A stretch of 64,000 bases of DNA, from contig OZ244877.1 in the NCBI GenBank assembly GCA_965221145.1, forward strand, positions 5,146,001 through 5,210,000, in the 5' to 3' direction. Source of the DNA: Bin5 sp965221145. GTDB taxonomy: Bacteria; Chloroflexota; Anaerolineae; Caldilineales; Caldilineaceae. Below the pieces are notes generated by a model, which searched no databases, was not told where the DNA came from, and saw nothing but the letters and a program-made list of their open reading frames with translations. Below are positions 45,811-56,533 of the stretch, in pieces. The first letter of the stretch is position 1. Each line of letters starts with the position of its first letter. Made by a program: the position numbers and the translations under genes.

Positions 45811-48012
45811 ATGTCCGAAACGTTGTCTTCCCCACAGCGATCGGCCAGCGTGGCCGTGTCAGAAAAAAAGGAACGACTCCGCATTGCATTGGTGACGGGC
45901 GGGATCCTGTTTGCATTGGCACTGGTCGTCGTGGCGCTGCGTATTTATCGTCTGAGCGATATTCCCCCCGGGCTTTATTATGATGAAGGCGCCCATGGCG
46001 TAGATGCCCTGCAGGTGTTGAAGGGAGAGCATGCTGTTTTCTTCCCTGGAAACACTGGACGCGAAGGACTGATTGTCTATGCGGTTGCCCTGTCCACTGC
46101 ATTTTTGGGGCGGACAATGCTGGCTCTCCGTCTGCCCATGGCCCTGGCCAGCGCGGGCACGGTCTTTGTTGTTTTCTGGTTGGGGCAGTTGTTTTTTGGG
46201 AGAGATGAGGAAAGTGGGCGGGCCACCCCGTGGCGCGGCCTGTTGATCGGCGGAGTTAGCGCCGGACTGCTGGCCGTTTCCCTCGTCTCGACGGTTCTCG
46301 GGCGCACCGCGTTTCGAATCAATCTTCTACCCTTGTTACTTTCTCTGTGTCTGGCGCTGCTGTGGTGGGGGTGGGGGCAACGGAACTGGGGGCGGGTCGG
46401 ACTGGCAGGCGCGTGCGCAGGCTTGCTAATGTACACCTATATGCCGGCGCGCATAACACCCTTTCTGTTCCTGCTTTTCGGCTTGAGCTTTCTGGTGCCC
46501 TTTCGCCCGGGAGCCATGAAGAGAATTCGAACTGAACTGCCGTGGGCCAGCCTCTTTGTGGGCGCGGCTGCGCTGGCCGCTGCGCCAATTCTCGTCTATT
46601 TTGCTTTGCACCCCGACCATCTGTTTCTCCGCAGCGGCCAACTCTGGCTCTTCGATCCCGGTCGTAGCGAAGGCGATCCTCTGGGGAGATTTCTGGAAAA
46701 TGTGTGGGTATATGTGCTGGCCTTTGCTTTTCGCGGCGACCTGAACTTGCGGCACAACCTTCCTGGTATGCCGCTGCTGAATCCATGGGAAGCGTTCTTC
46801 TTTTTGCTTGGTGTTGGTGCGGCGGTTTGGCGCTGGCAACGGCCCGCCTACCGTCTGTTACTTCTCTGGCTGGGGATACTGATCCTGCCGGCAACGCTGG
46901 CTGTAGAGGGCACGCCTACCCCCAACACTGTACGCATGATCGGCGCTATGCCGGCTATCTATCTACTCGTGGCCGTCGGCCTGTGGGAGGCGTTCCGATT
47001 GCTGAGGGCGCGTTATCGCGCCCTGCCTGTACGCGCAAACGTAATCTTCCAGGAAAGTGGCGCCAGAGCCGCCATTGCTGTGAGCGCCGTAGTCGGTGGA
47101 TTGATTCTGGGGCAAGGTGCGCTCACCTATCGTGTCTATTTTACGGAGTGGGCGACCGCGCCCGAACTGAATGAGGTGTACCATGCGGAGTGGACGGAAT
47201 TGGCTCAGTTTCTAACTGAGCAGTCGCCCGACGCGGACATGGTCTACCTGCTTCCCAGTAGCTTGCATAGTGAGCATACCAGCTTCGATTACCTGTATCA
47301 GGGCACTGCGCCTGCATATGTGATTCATACGGCTATGCCCAGCCTGGCACAGAAGATCTACTTCACGCTGACGGCGATGAAGAACCTGTCCACTGTCAGG
47401 GTCGTGGACTGGAACCCCGACTTTCCCTGGGCTGGCCATGACGACGAACAGATCTTTACTCTTCTGAACAAGTACGGGCGTTACCTGGACAGCGAAGAGT
47501 ACGCCGACTTTCAGATCCACACCTACACCGACATTGCCTTGGACCGCCCCTGGACATTCTATGAACAGTTAGAGCCTCTAACCGTCGTCTATGATGGCGG
47601 CATATCTCTGCTGGGGTTTGCCTTGGGCCAAGACGAGCGGCAACTTTCAGCGCAGGAAATGCTCAATCTTGGTCAAGAACGCGCTCTGTGGGTGGCCCTG
47701 CAACTGCGGACAATCCCCGGGCTGGACATTGATTATGTGATTTCCCTGCGTCTCCACGATGTTGAGGGCGGACGGGTCTACCAGAATGATGTTGACCTGG
47801 TGGACATGAACCATGCGCTGACGAGCCGGTGGAAGGCGGACGAACCGGTCGACAATCTTTTCCACCATGATTTCCCAGCTGATCTCCCGCCCGGAGAGTA
47901 CGAGCTGAGACTGGTTATCTACGACTCCGTGACGCATAAGCCGACTGTCGAACTGGATGTCTGGAAGCCGGATTTATTGCTGGCGCGCCTGCAGCTGGCG
48001 GAACTCCAGTGA
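45811..48012 (+). CDS. GT39-like membrane glycosyltransferase, array copy A
   Basis: 733 residues. After a 25-residue cytoplasmic start comes a first helix, then the loop PPGLYYDEGAHGVDALQVL with the acidic pair D58-E59 that is the catalytic position of GT-C enzymes (PMT/ArnT type). About nine to eleven helices follow, with GREGLIVYAVALSTAFLGRTMLALRLPMALASAG as the most conserved region. The last roughly 230 residues are soluble and beta-rich (PWTFYEQLEPLTVVYDGGISLLGFALG). Such enzymes move a sugar from a polyprenyl-phosphate donor to a protein or lipid on the outer side of the membrane. First of five tandem paralogues; intact. Confidence 0.85.
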   Translation: MSETLSSPQRSASVAVSEKKERLRIALVTGGILFALALVVVALRIYRLSDIPPGLYYDEGAHGVDALQVLKGEHAVFFPGNTGREGLIVYAVALSTAFLGRTMLALRLPMALASAGTVFVVFWLGQLFFGRDEESGRATPWRGLLIGGVSAGLLAVSLVSTVLGRTAFRINLLPLLLSLCLALLWWGWGQRNWGRVGLAGACAGLLMYTYMPARITPFLFLLFGLSFLVPFRPGAMKRIRTELPWASLFVGAAALAAAPILVYFALHPDHLFLRSGQLWLFDPGRSEGDPLGRFLENVWVYVLAFAFRGDLNLRHNLPGMPLLNPWEAFFFLLGVGAAVWRWQRPAYRLLLLWLGILILPATLAVEGTPTPNTVRMIGAMPAIYLLVAVGLWEAFRLLRARYRALPVRANVIFQESGARAAIAVSAVVGGLILGQGALTYRVYFTEWATAPELNEVYHAEWTELAQFLTEQSPDADMVYLLPSSLHSEHTSFDYLYQGTAPAYVIHTAMPSLAQKIYFTLTAMKNLSTVRVVDWNPDFPWAGHDDEQIFTLLNKYGRYLDSEEYADFQIHTYTDIALDRPWTFYEQLEPLTVVYDGGISLLGFALGQDERQLSAQEMLNLGQERALWVALQLRTIPGLDIDYVISLRLHDVEGGRVYQNDVDLVDMNHALTSRWKADEPVDNLFHHDFPADLPPGEYELRLVIYDSVTHKPTVELDVWKPDLLLARLQLAELQ

Positions 48013-48720
48013 CGGGAGAACACACGCAACCGGTTACAGACCACGGGAGAAAGAGTATGCCCGAAACTTCATCAGCGCAACATCCAGCCGGCGCGGCGGC
48101 TTCAGAGAAGAATGAACGCCTCCGCCTAAAGTTGGCAACAGGGGGCATCCTGTTGGCATTAGCGATAGTTGTCACGGTTCTGCGTTTTCACCGCCTCGAC
48201 GAACTCCCGCCAGGGCTTGCAAACGACGAAGGACTGGAAGGCTGGCTGGCCCTTCGTGTACTTCAGGGAGAACACGCAGTATTCTTTCCGGTAAGCAAAG
48301 GGCGTGCAGCCTCAAACATCTATGCGTTGGCTTTCTCCACCGCCCTCTTTGGGCGGACGCTTTGGGCCATGCACCTGCCCACGGCTTTGGGCAGCGCAGG
48401 AATGGTATTCGCACTCTTCTCGCTGGGGCGTGTACTCTTCGGGCGGGACAGAAGCGGTCGGTCTGCGCCGTGGCAAGGACTGTTTATCGGCGGAGTTGGT
48501 GCTGGTCTGTTGGCCGTTTCCCTCGGCCAGACGGTAACCGGGCGTAACTCGTTTAACAACGTCCCCCACATGACATTGCTGATATGCTGGTGTCTGACGC
48601 TGCTTTGGAAGGGGTGGCCAACGACTCAAAGCCAGCTCAGTCGTTGGCGGATAGCGTTGGCAGGGGTTTGCGCCGGTTTGCTGCCCTATACCTATATTCC
48701 GGGGCGTTTTGCTTCTTTAC

Positions 48721-50219
48721 TCGACACTGGCGAAAAGTAGAACATGGGAGGCTTCCTGAGTAGAATGGTAGAGAACCATTCGACCGGTTCCAACAGGAGG
48801 CGCTCCCATGCTCAAGCTAATTGTACAACATTCGCCCTTATTGGTCACGTTCTTGCTCAGTTTGAAGATGCGGCTGACGAAGCCACAGTACCGGCATGTG
48901 CTACGTATGACGGACAGCCTGATCGTATCGGATGTGCGACACAAGACAATCGCCAGCCTGTATCGGCTTATTGTCGATGCGCCGGATGCGTCGAATGGTG
49001 CGGACAATCTGCGCATCAGTCCCTATGAGGCCGAAGATATCCGCTCGTGCCAGCGCCAGTTTGTGGTCAGGGAGTTGACCGAACATGCGCAGCAAACGGG
49101 CAACTGGGTCGTTACGGTAAGCATTGACGACTCTCTGGGCGCCAAGGATAAGAATACACGACATCTGCAGGCAGTCGATTTTCATCACGACCACACCAAG
49201 TCAGGAGCAAGGAGGCAGCGCTACACCAACGGCACAGTACACGTAGAAGTGCGGATTCAGTGCGGCGACTTTGCCTACGTGTTCGATTGGCGCCTCTTTA
49301 TGCGTGAGCGCACGGTGCGCCGCCTCAACCGCACGCGTCCGCTGGCACAACGCGTACGCTATCGCAAGAAGGGCAGCCTGGCCCAGGAGATGTTGACCGC
49401 ATTGCACCAACTGCTGCCGGCGCAGTTTCGGGTTACAGTGCTCTGTGACAGTTGGTATGCCTCAAACCGCTTATTCAAGTTCTGCCGGCGACGCAACTGG
49501 CATCTGATCTGTGCCATTAAGTCGAATCGCATCCTGGACGGAATCAGGCTCTCGCAATGGAACCGACAACTCAAGCACCAGCAGTATCGGCGCATCCGCC
49601 TGACTGCTACAGGCTCGCAGGCGCAGAGCTATCTGCTGCGTACGCTGCGGGGCAAGCTCAACAAGCTGCCCTTTGAAGTCTGTGTTTTGATCAGCAAACG
49701 GCACCATCGGGACAAACACCCGAAGTACTTTCTCTGCACTGACCTATCGCTGTCAGCACAGAAAGCACTGTCTTGCTACCAAAAACGTTGGTCCATTGAG
49801 GTAGACAACTTTTTCGTCAAACAGTTCTTGGGCTTGACTGATTTCCGCGTGCAGTCGTTTGAAGCAACCGAAAAATGGTTTGCCATCGTCTTCCTGGCTT
49901 ACATCTTTCTGCAATGGCGTCTCAATCATGCGGCGAGAGAGGACTGCTTCGCCTCGCTTGCCGACGTAATTCGTCGCCATCGGCAGGAGCATGCTCGTTC
50001 GCTGTTGCAAACAGCTTGTCAGGAAGCCGCGCGCTTGGCCGATGTCGCGCCGATCTTGCAACGCTTCATCCACTAACCAACCTGAGCGCCTCGGTTGTCC
50101 GGCTACACGTTACACCCATTCAAGAAGGCTCGACTGACCTTCTCTATTCCCGCCTGCCAATTGGCAGGCGCTACAACTGCTTTGCCCTTTCACTCTGGCC
50201 TGATTTCGCCAGAGTCCAG
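48721..50219. mobile_element. IS4-type insertion sequence in a glycosyltransferase gene
   Basis: About 1.5 kb with imperfect inverted ends (TCGACACTGGCGAAAA on the left, TGGACTCTGGCGAAAT complement on the right) and a 7-8 base target duplication TTCTTTAC (48713-48720 and 50220-50227). The exact boundary is ambiguous by one base. It carries one transposase gene. Confidence 0.87.
48808..50076 (+). CDS. IS4-superfamily DDE transposase (IS701-like)
   Basis: 422 residues, apparently intact. The DDE pattern is SIDDSLGAKD (D107/D108), VLCDSWYASN (D214) and the C-terminal YREK signature Y324-R327-E331-K338 in CYQKRWSIEVDNFFVKQ. The RNase H fold with a beta-strand insertion and the YREK box identify the IS4 group; IS701-like is the closest pattern recalled. 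It is the only gene in the element that splits array copy B, and reads in the same direction as the host gene. Confidence 0.9.
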   Translation: MLKLIVQHSPLLVTFLLSLKMRLTKPQYRHVLRMTDSLIVSDVRHKTIASLYRLIVDAPDASNGADNLRISPYEAEDIRSCQRQFVVRELTEHAQQTGNWVVTVSIDDSLGAKDKNTRHLQAVDFHHDHTKSGARRQRYTNGTVHVEVRIQCGDFAYVFDWRLFMRERTVRRLNRTRPLAQRVRYRKKGSLAQEMLTALHQLLPAQFRVTVLCDSWYASNRLFKFCRRRNWHLICAIKSNRILDGIRLSQWNRQLKHQQYRRIRLTATGSQAQSYLLRTLRGKLNKLPFEVCVLISKRHHRDKHPKYFLCTDLSLSAQKALSCYQKRWSIEVDNFFVKQFLGLTDFRVQSFEATEKWFAIVFLAYIFLQWRLNHAAREDCFASLADVIRRHRQEHARSLLQTACQEAARLADVAPILQRFIH

Positions 50220-51829
50220 TTCTTTACTGTTTCTCTTGTTTGGATTGAGCTTTCTCCTGCCTTTTGGTTCCGCCACCGGCGAGGGAAGACGAATCAACCT
50301 GCTGAAAAGGAGCCTGCCGGGAGCAAGTCTGTTCGTGGGCGCGGCGGCAGTAGTTGCCGCGCCAATGCTCATCCACTTCGCGCTGAATCCCAGCCACTTC
50401 TTTATGCGCAGCAGTGAACTCTGGGTATTGAACCCAGAAAACACCCAGGGTGATCCCTTGGGCGCGCTCTTGAAGAACGTGTGGGATTATCTGCTTGTAC
50501 TCGGCATTCGCGGCGACCCGAACTGGCGCTACAACCTGGTCGGTCAGCCCATGCTGAATCCATGGGAGGCGTTCTGCTTCTGGCTTGGCGTAGGGTTGGC
50601 GCTTTTGCGTCGGCAACAGCCCGTCTACCGGCTGCTGCTTCTTTGGCTGTTCGTCATGCTGCTACCGGCGATACTGGCACGGGAGCTATATTACCTGGTG
50701 CCAAACACTTTGCGCATGAACGGGGCAACGCCGGTCATCTATCTCTTGGCGTCCGTTGGGTTATGGGAAACGTTCCGATTCTTACGTGCCCGCTTCTTCG
50801 AAGATCGCCAAAACAGGGCCAACCTGGTCGCGGCGATTGTCGTCAGCGGCGTCATCCTGGGACAAGGTGCGCTTACCTATCGCGCCTATTTTCATCAATG
50901 GGCGGTCTCGCCCAGAGTCTATAGGGTACATGACGTAGAGTGGGCAGAATTGGCCAGGACGCTCACCGCGCAACCTCCTGTTGACGATTTAGCCTACTTA
51001 GTCCTTTATTGGATCGATTGGAATCCCAGTTTCGAATATCTGTATCAAGGCGCAGCGCCAGTCCATGTCATACAGGCGAACTTGCCCGGCTTGGCAAAGA
51101 AAATCGAATCCACATTGGCGGCAGTTGAAAACCTCGCCATGTTGAAAGTTATAACTTGGAACGACAATCTACCCTGGGCTGACTATGGAGACGAACACGT
51201 TGTTACTCTTCTGAGCAAGTACGGACGTTACCTGGGCAGCGATGAGTACGCTGCTTTTCAGATCCACACCTATACCGATATTGCGTTGGACCGCCCCTGG
51301 ACATTCTATGAACAACTGGAGCCTCGAACTGTCGACTACGATGGCGGCATATCTCTGTTGGGGTTCGCCTTGGGCCAAGGCGAGCAGCAACTGTCAGCAC
51401 AGGAGATTCTTAACTTGGGAACGGAACGCGCTCTGTGGGCGGCTCTGCAATGGCGGACAGCCTCTGGGTTGGATATTGATTATTGGATATCGCTGCGCCT
51501 CCACGATGCTGACGGCGGAACGGTCTACCAGAATGATGTTATCCTGGTGGACTCAATCAGTTCGGAGACGAGCCAGTGGAAGGCGGACGAACCGGTCGAC
51601 AATCTATTCCACCTTGAATTCCCAGTTGACCTCCCGCCCGGAGAGTACGAGTTGCGAATGATTGTCTACGACTCCGAGACGTTTAAGCCGACCGTCGAAC
51701 TGGGTGTCTGGAAGCCGGAAATCGTCTTGGCGCGCTTGCATATGGGGGATGTCCGGTGACAGAAGGGCGCATCCCGGATCGATAGCATACAGTATAGCCG
51801 GATACCGAATTTCCGCATCGTTTTGGCCG

Positions 51830-51959
51830 CTAATGTGAATCCCGTTTGAAACCGAGATTTTTCGCGCGGATAACGCAATTGAAACGTGGCCGTCTCGTCT
51901 GCCCTTACGCAATACGCAATTCAGAAAAAAAGCGAGTTCTCAATGTGAACGCACATTAG
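51830..51959. repeat. CTAATGTG miniature element, copy C (inverted)
   Basis: 130 bases with perfect CTAATGTG/CACATTAG ends, inverse to copies A and B, between array copies B and C. Confidence 0.85.
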
Positions 51960-52017
51960 AAACGCATTCCTATGCCGGTACGCACACAACTGCTGACAGC
52001 CTCAGCATCCCAAACGC

Positions 52018-54279
52018 ATGTCTGAATCGTCCTCTTTGAAGCAACGTTCCGCCGGCGCCGGTTCAGCAGGAATTGAACGGCGCCGCGTCATATTGGCGAC
52101 AGCGGGTGTCATGTTCGCATTGACGCTGGCCGTCGTATTGCTTCGCCTGTATCGACTAACCGAAGTTCCACCGGGGCTTATGCTCGATGAAAGCGCCCAT
52201 GGTGTAGATGCCTTGCAGGTGTTGAAGGGAGAACATGCTGTCTTCTTCCCCGAAAACAATGGACGCGAAGGGCTGATCGTCTATGCGGTTGCCCTGGCTA
52301 CAGCTTTTTTGGGGCGGACAATGCTGGCTCTCCGTCTGCCCACGGCCCTGGCCAGCGCCGGCACGGTCTTTGGCGTCTTCTGGTTGGGGCGGCTGCTCTT
52401 TGGGAGAGACGAAGTAAGCGGCCGGGACACCCCGTGGCGCGGCCTGCTGATCGGCGGCGTGGGGGCCGGTCTGCTGGCCGTTTCCCTCGGCCAGACGATC
52501 ATCGGGCGCACGGCGTTCAGAGCCAACTTTCTGTCATTGCTTCTTTGCCTGTGTCTGGCCCTGCTTTGGCGCGGGTGGAGCCGACGGAGCTGGCCGTGGG
52601 TCGCGCTGGCGGGCGCGTGCGCGGGCCTGCTGCCGTACACCTATATCGCGGCGCGTTTCACCCCCATTCTGTTTCTCTTCCTGGGTCTCAGCTTTCTACT
52701 GACCTGGTGGATACGTGTAGAACGAGGAGAGCGGAACGCGGGCGCTCCTCAGTTTCGTCGAGTCTCGCCGCTCTCTTGGCGCTTGCGAGCAGGTCCGCTG
52801 AAGCGGAACCTGCCGTGGGCGGCCCTCTTTGCAGGCGTCGCCGCGCTGGTGGCTGCGCCGATTCTCGTCTATTTTGCTCTGCATCTCGACCATTTCTTTA
52901 TGCGTAGCGATCAGCTTCTTGTCTTCCATCCCGATCAAGGTCAAAGTGACCCGCTGAGAGCGTTTCTGGACAATGTCTGGGAGCATCTATTGGTCTTCGG
53001 TTTACGCGGCGACCGATTTTGGGAGCACAACTACCCTGGTCGGCCGGTGCTGACCCCGTGGGAAGCGATCTTTTTCTGGCTTGGTGTTGGCGTGGCAGTG
53101 TGGCGCTGGCAACGGCCCGCCTATCGTCTTCTGCTTCTCTGGCTGGGGCTGCTGCTCCTGCCGGCCATGCTGGCCAAGGATATCTTCATCCCCAACACGC
53201 TGCGGATGAGCGGCGCTGTGCCGGCAATCTACCTGCTCGCAGGCGTCGGCGTATGGGAGGCGTACCGAATCTTGCGAGAGCGGTTTTTTCGCGCAGATGA
53301 GACCAAGGTTGCCATTGCTTTGGCGGCTTTGGCCGGTGGTCTGATTCTGGCGCAGGGTGTGAGTACCTATCGAACCTATTTCGAGGAGTGGGGGAACGCG
53401 CCGGAAGTCCACTGGATATACAAGGCGGAGTGGCTGGAGCTGGTCACGACGCTGCACGCGCGTCCGCCCAACGCCGACACCGTCTACCTGATTCCTGACG
53501 GCCATCGACTGGCGGGCCTTTGGGAGGGATTCAATAGCTACACGTTCGAATACCTGTATCAAGGCGCGGCGCCGGCCTTTCTTTTCCACCCGAACACGCC
53601 CAACCTGGCACAGAAGGTCGGAGCCGCACTGGCTTCAAGGGAGAACATATCCACGGTACAGGTTGTCGAGTGGAAGACCAATCTTGTCGGGACTGTCGCT
53701 GAAACGGAGCGCATCGCCGTTCTTTTGAGAAGGTACGGACGGTACTTGGGCAGTGATGACTACGGAAGTTTCGAGACCCACGCCTACACAGATGTCTCCC
53801 TGAATCGTCCCTGGACATTCTACGAGCGCCTGGAGCCTTTTGCAGTCCATTACGACGGCGGTATCGCTCTCAAAGGGTTCGCGTTGGGCCGGAGCCAGCA
53901 ACAGTTGTCATCCCAACAACTTCTCAATCTGGGAGAGGCGCGCGCGCTGTGGATGGCCCTGCAGTGGCAGACCGCAATGGGATTGGACGTCGACTATGCG
54001 ATTTCTTTACGCCTGTACAGTGCCGAGGGCGGAGGAGGTTTCCAATTCATCAAGGATACGACCCTATGGAAACCGGATCACACTCTCACCGGCAGCGGCG
54101 GGGAATCCGAACTTTTCGACACTCTGGTTCAGCTTGATATCCCGCACGATCTCCCGTCCGGTGACTATGAACTGAGGCTGGTCGTTTACAATGCCGCTAC
54201 GCTGGAACCGACGAACATGGCGGGCGTTGCGGAGCCGGAGGCGCTCCTGACGCGTCTGCGACTGGTGGAACCTCAGTGA
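52018..54279 (+). CDS. GT39-like membrane glycosyltransferase, array copy C
   Basis: 753 residues, intact. The GT-C acidic pair is D57-E58 in PPGLMLDESAHGVDAL, followed by the same multi-helix core as copy A; a basic cytoplasmic loop (about residues 228-265, with RVERGERNAGAP) is longer than in copy A. The C-terminal soluble domain has PWTFYERLEPFAVHYDGG and ends DLPSGDYELRLVVYN. Closest to copy A in the N-terminal third, where long DNA stretches match. Separated from copy B by about 260 bases that include a miniature element. Confidence 0.85.
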   Translation: MSESSSLKQRSAGAGSAGIERRRVILATAGVMFALTLAVVLLRLYRLTEVPPGLMLDESAHGVDALQVLKGEHAVFFPENNGREGLIVYAVALATAFLGRTMLALRLPTALASAGTVFGVFWLGRLLFGRDEVSGRDTPWRGLLIGGVGAGLLAVSLGQTIIGRTAFRANFLSLLLCLCLALLWRGWSRRSWPWVALAGACAGLLPYTYIAARFTPILFLFLGLSFLLTWWIRVERGERNAGAPQFRRVSPLSWRLRAGPLKRNLPWAALFAGVAALVAAPILVYFALHLDHFFMRSDQLLVFHPDQGQSDPLRAFLDNVWEHLLVFGLRGDRFWEHNYPGRPVLTPWEAIFFWLGVGVAVWRWQRPAYRLLLLWLGLLLLPAMLAKDIFIPNTLRMSGAVPAIYLLAGVGVWEAYRILRERFFRADETKVAIALAALAGGLILAQGVSTYRTYFEEWGNAPEVHWIYKAEWLELVTTLHARPPNADTVYLIPDGHRLAGLWEGFNSYTFEYLYQGAAPAFLFHPNTPNLAQKVGAALASRENISTVQVVEWKTNLVGTVAETERIAVLLRRYGRYLGSDDYGSFETHAYTDVSLNRPWTFYERLEPFAVHYDGGIALKGFALGRSQQQLSSQQLLNLGEARALWMALQWQTAMGLDVDYAISLRLYSAEGGGGFQFIKDTTLWKPDHTLTGSGGESELFDTLVQLDIPHDLPSGDYELRLVVYNAATLEPTNMAGVAEPEALLTRLRLVEPQ

Positions 54280-54323
54280 CGGGAGAAAATTCGCAATCGG
54301 CTTCACATTACGGGAGAAAGAGC

Positions 54324-56460
54324 ATGCCTGAAACGGCATCTGCGCAACATCCGGCCGGCGCGGCCGGTTCAAGACAAGACGAACGCCGCCGAATCATATT
54401 GGTAACATGGGGGATTTTGCTCACATTGGCGCTATTCGTCGCGTTGCTGCGTCTTCAACGCATAACCGAGCTCCCGCAAGGGATCCAGAGCGATGAAGGG
54501 CCGGATGGCGTGTATGCCCTTCAGGTATTGCAAGGAGAGCACGCTGTTTTCTTTCCTGAAGCGGCCAGCGGGCGCGAGTGGATGGGCGTCTATACGATTG
54601 CTCTGACCACCTCCTTGCTGGGACGCACGATGCTGGCTTTCCGTCTGCCCACGGCCCTGGCCAGCGCGGGCACGGTCTTCGTCGTCTTCTGGCTGGGGCG
54701 ACTGCTCTTCGGTCGGGGCGAGAGAGGGCGGCCCACCCGGTGGCGCGGCCTGCTGATCGGCGGCTTCCCTCGGCCAGACCATCATCGGGCGCGCGTCTCT
54801 CCGAGCCAACTACCTGCCACTGTTACTTGCCTTGTGCCTGAGTCTGCTCTGGTGGGGATGGAGGGAACGGAAATTGTGGGGCATTGCGCTGGCAGGCGTG
54901 TGCGCCGGTCTGCTGCCGTACACCTACATTCCATCTCGTTTTACACCCTTTCTGTTTCTCTTCTTCGGCCTCAGTTTTGCGCTGCCCCTGCGCTCTGTCA
55001 CCAGGGAGAGAGTGCGGGCCGAACTGCCGTCGGCCGCCATTTTCGTAGCCGTGACCGGGCTGGTGGCGGCGCCGATTCTCGTCTACTTCGCGCTGCATCC
55101 CGAACATTTTTTCATTCGCAGCAAAGAGGTCTGGCTCCTCAATGAAAGCCAGGAAACCGCTTTGGGAGCCTTCCTGCGCAACGCGTGGGAGCATCTGCTG
55201 GTCTTTGGCTTTCATGGCGACCTGCGCGAGCGCTACAACTTCGCCGGTCAGCCGATGCTGAACCTGTGGGAGACGTTCTTTTTCTGGTTTGGCGCAGGCA
55301 CGGCCGTGTGGCGCTGGCAACGGCCCGCCTACCGCCTGCTGCTTCTCTGGCTGGGCGTGCTGATCCTGCCGGCCATGCTGGCTCGAGATGTCGGCCTGGG
55401 GCCTAACACGCTGCGCATGATCGGAGCCGCGCCTGCCGTCTATCTGCTCATCGGCATCGGCGTCTGGGAGGCGTTTCAGTTTCTGAGCGCCGCTAGAATC
55501 TTGCGGGAAAATAGGACCAGGGCCGCCATCGCTCTGGGGGCTGTCGTAAGCGGTCTGATTCTGCTTCAAGCTACAATCACCTATCGCGCCTATTTCCATA
55601 AGTGGGCGGTCACGCCCGAATACTACCTGGTCTATCATGGGGAATGGGCAGACGCTGCCCACGCGCTGAACGCGCAACCGTCAGCGGCGGACATGGCCTA
55701 CCTGATTCCCTACAGGTTTGATGAGCACTATGGTTTCGAATATCTGTATCATGGCGCTGCGCCGGCCTATGTCATCCGTGCGAACAGGCCAGACCTGGCG
55801 CACAAGGTCGAAGATATGCTGGCGGCGATGGAGAACATCTCCACCGTGAAGGTTTTGGATTGGAATGACGAATTTGTCTGGTCGGGCGATGGTGACGAAA
55901 ACCTCGTCGCTCTCTTTGACAAGTTTGGACGTCACTTGGGCAGCGAGGAGTTCGCCAACTTTCAGCTCCACACCTACACCGACATTGCATTGGACCGCCC
56001 CTGGACATTCTACGAATACCTGGAGCCGCTGACCGTCCACTACGATGGCGGCATCGACCTCCTGGGGCTTGCCCTGGGCCAGATTGAGCAGATGCCATCC
56101 CAGCAACCGCTCTCTCTGGGACAGGATCGCTCGCTGTGGGTGAACCTGCGATGGCAGACCACCCCCGGCCTGGACACCGATTACGCGGTATCCCTGCGCC
56201 TGTACAATGCTGAAGGCGAATGGACTTACCAGGATGATTATGTCTTGGGGAATTCGACCTTTGCGCGTACGCGCCACTGGTCGGCCGATGAAGCGGTCGA
56301 CACCCTGTTCCACCTTGATCTCCCCGCTGATCTCCCCTCCGGCGAGTACGAACTGAGGCTGATCGTCTACGGCACAGAGACCCTGACACCGACTGTCGAA
56401 ATAGGTGTCTGGGAGCCGGAGTTGCTTCTGGCGCGCCTGCGCTTGGCGGAAAGCCCTTGA
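54324..56460 (+). pseudogene. GT39-like membrane glycosyltransferase, array copy D, frameshifted by 23-bp deletion
   Basis: The N-terminal frame runs correctly to RWRGLLIGG and then leaves the family sequence; the rest (SLLWWGWRERKLWGIALAGVCAGLLPYTYI to the end) continues in another frame from about 54766. Aligning with copy C shows that 23 bases coding for GVGAGLLAV are missing at 54764/54765, which explains the shift. All other conserved parts are present, including the acidic pair (GIQSDEGPDG) and the C-terminal soluble domain. The start at 54324 has GGGAGAAAG upstream. The 3' half could still be translated from an internal start. Confidence 0.88.
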
Positions 56461-56533
56461 ATGGAATCAGAGGCGGCTTGTGCGGCGACGGGGACGCGCG
56501 TCAAAAACGAAGTGGAAGTAAGGGACAAAGTGA

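Larger units (their letters stand above)
48057..51759 (+). pseudogene. GT39-like membrane glycosyltransferase, array copy B, split by an IS
   Basis: The 5' part (48057-48719) and 3' part (50228-51759) form one frame when the insertion sequence and one copy of the target duplication are removed: the junction reads RFASLLFLLFGLSFLLPFG, exactly as in the sister genes. The start at 48057 is supported by GGGAGAAAG upstream, in a leader very similar to that of copy D. The acidic pair is present (LANDEGLEG), and the C-terminal soluble region is intact (PWTFYEQLEPRTVDYDGG). The IS truncates the protein after about 220 residues; a downstream internal start could make a partial product. Confidence 0.87.
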
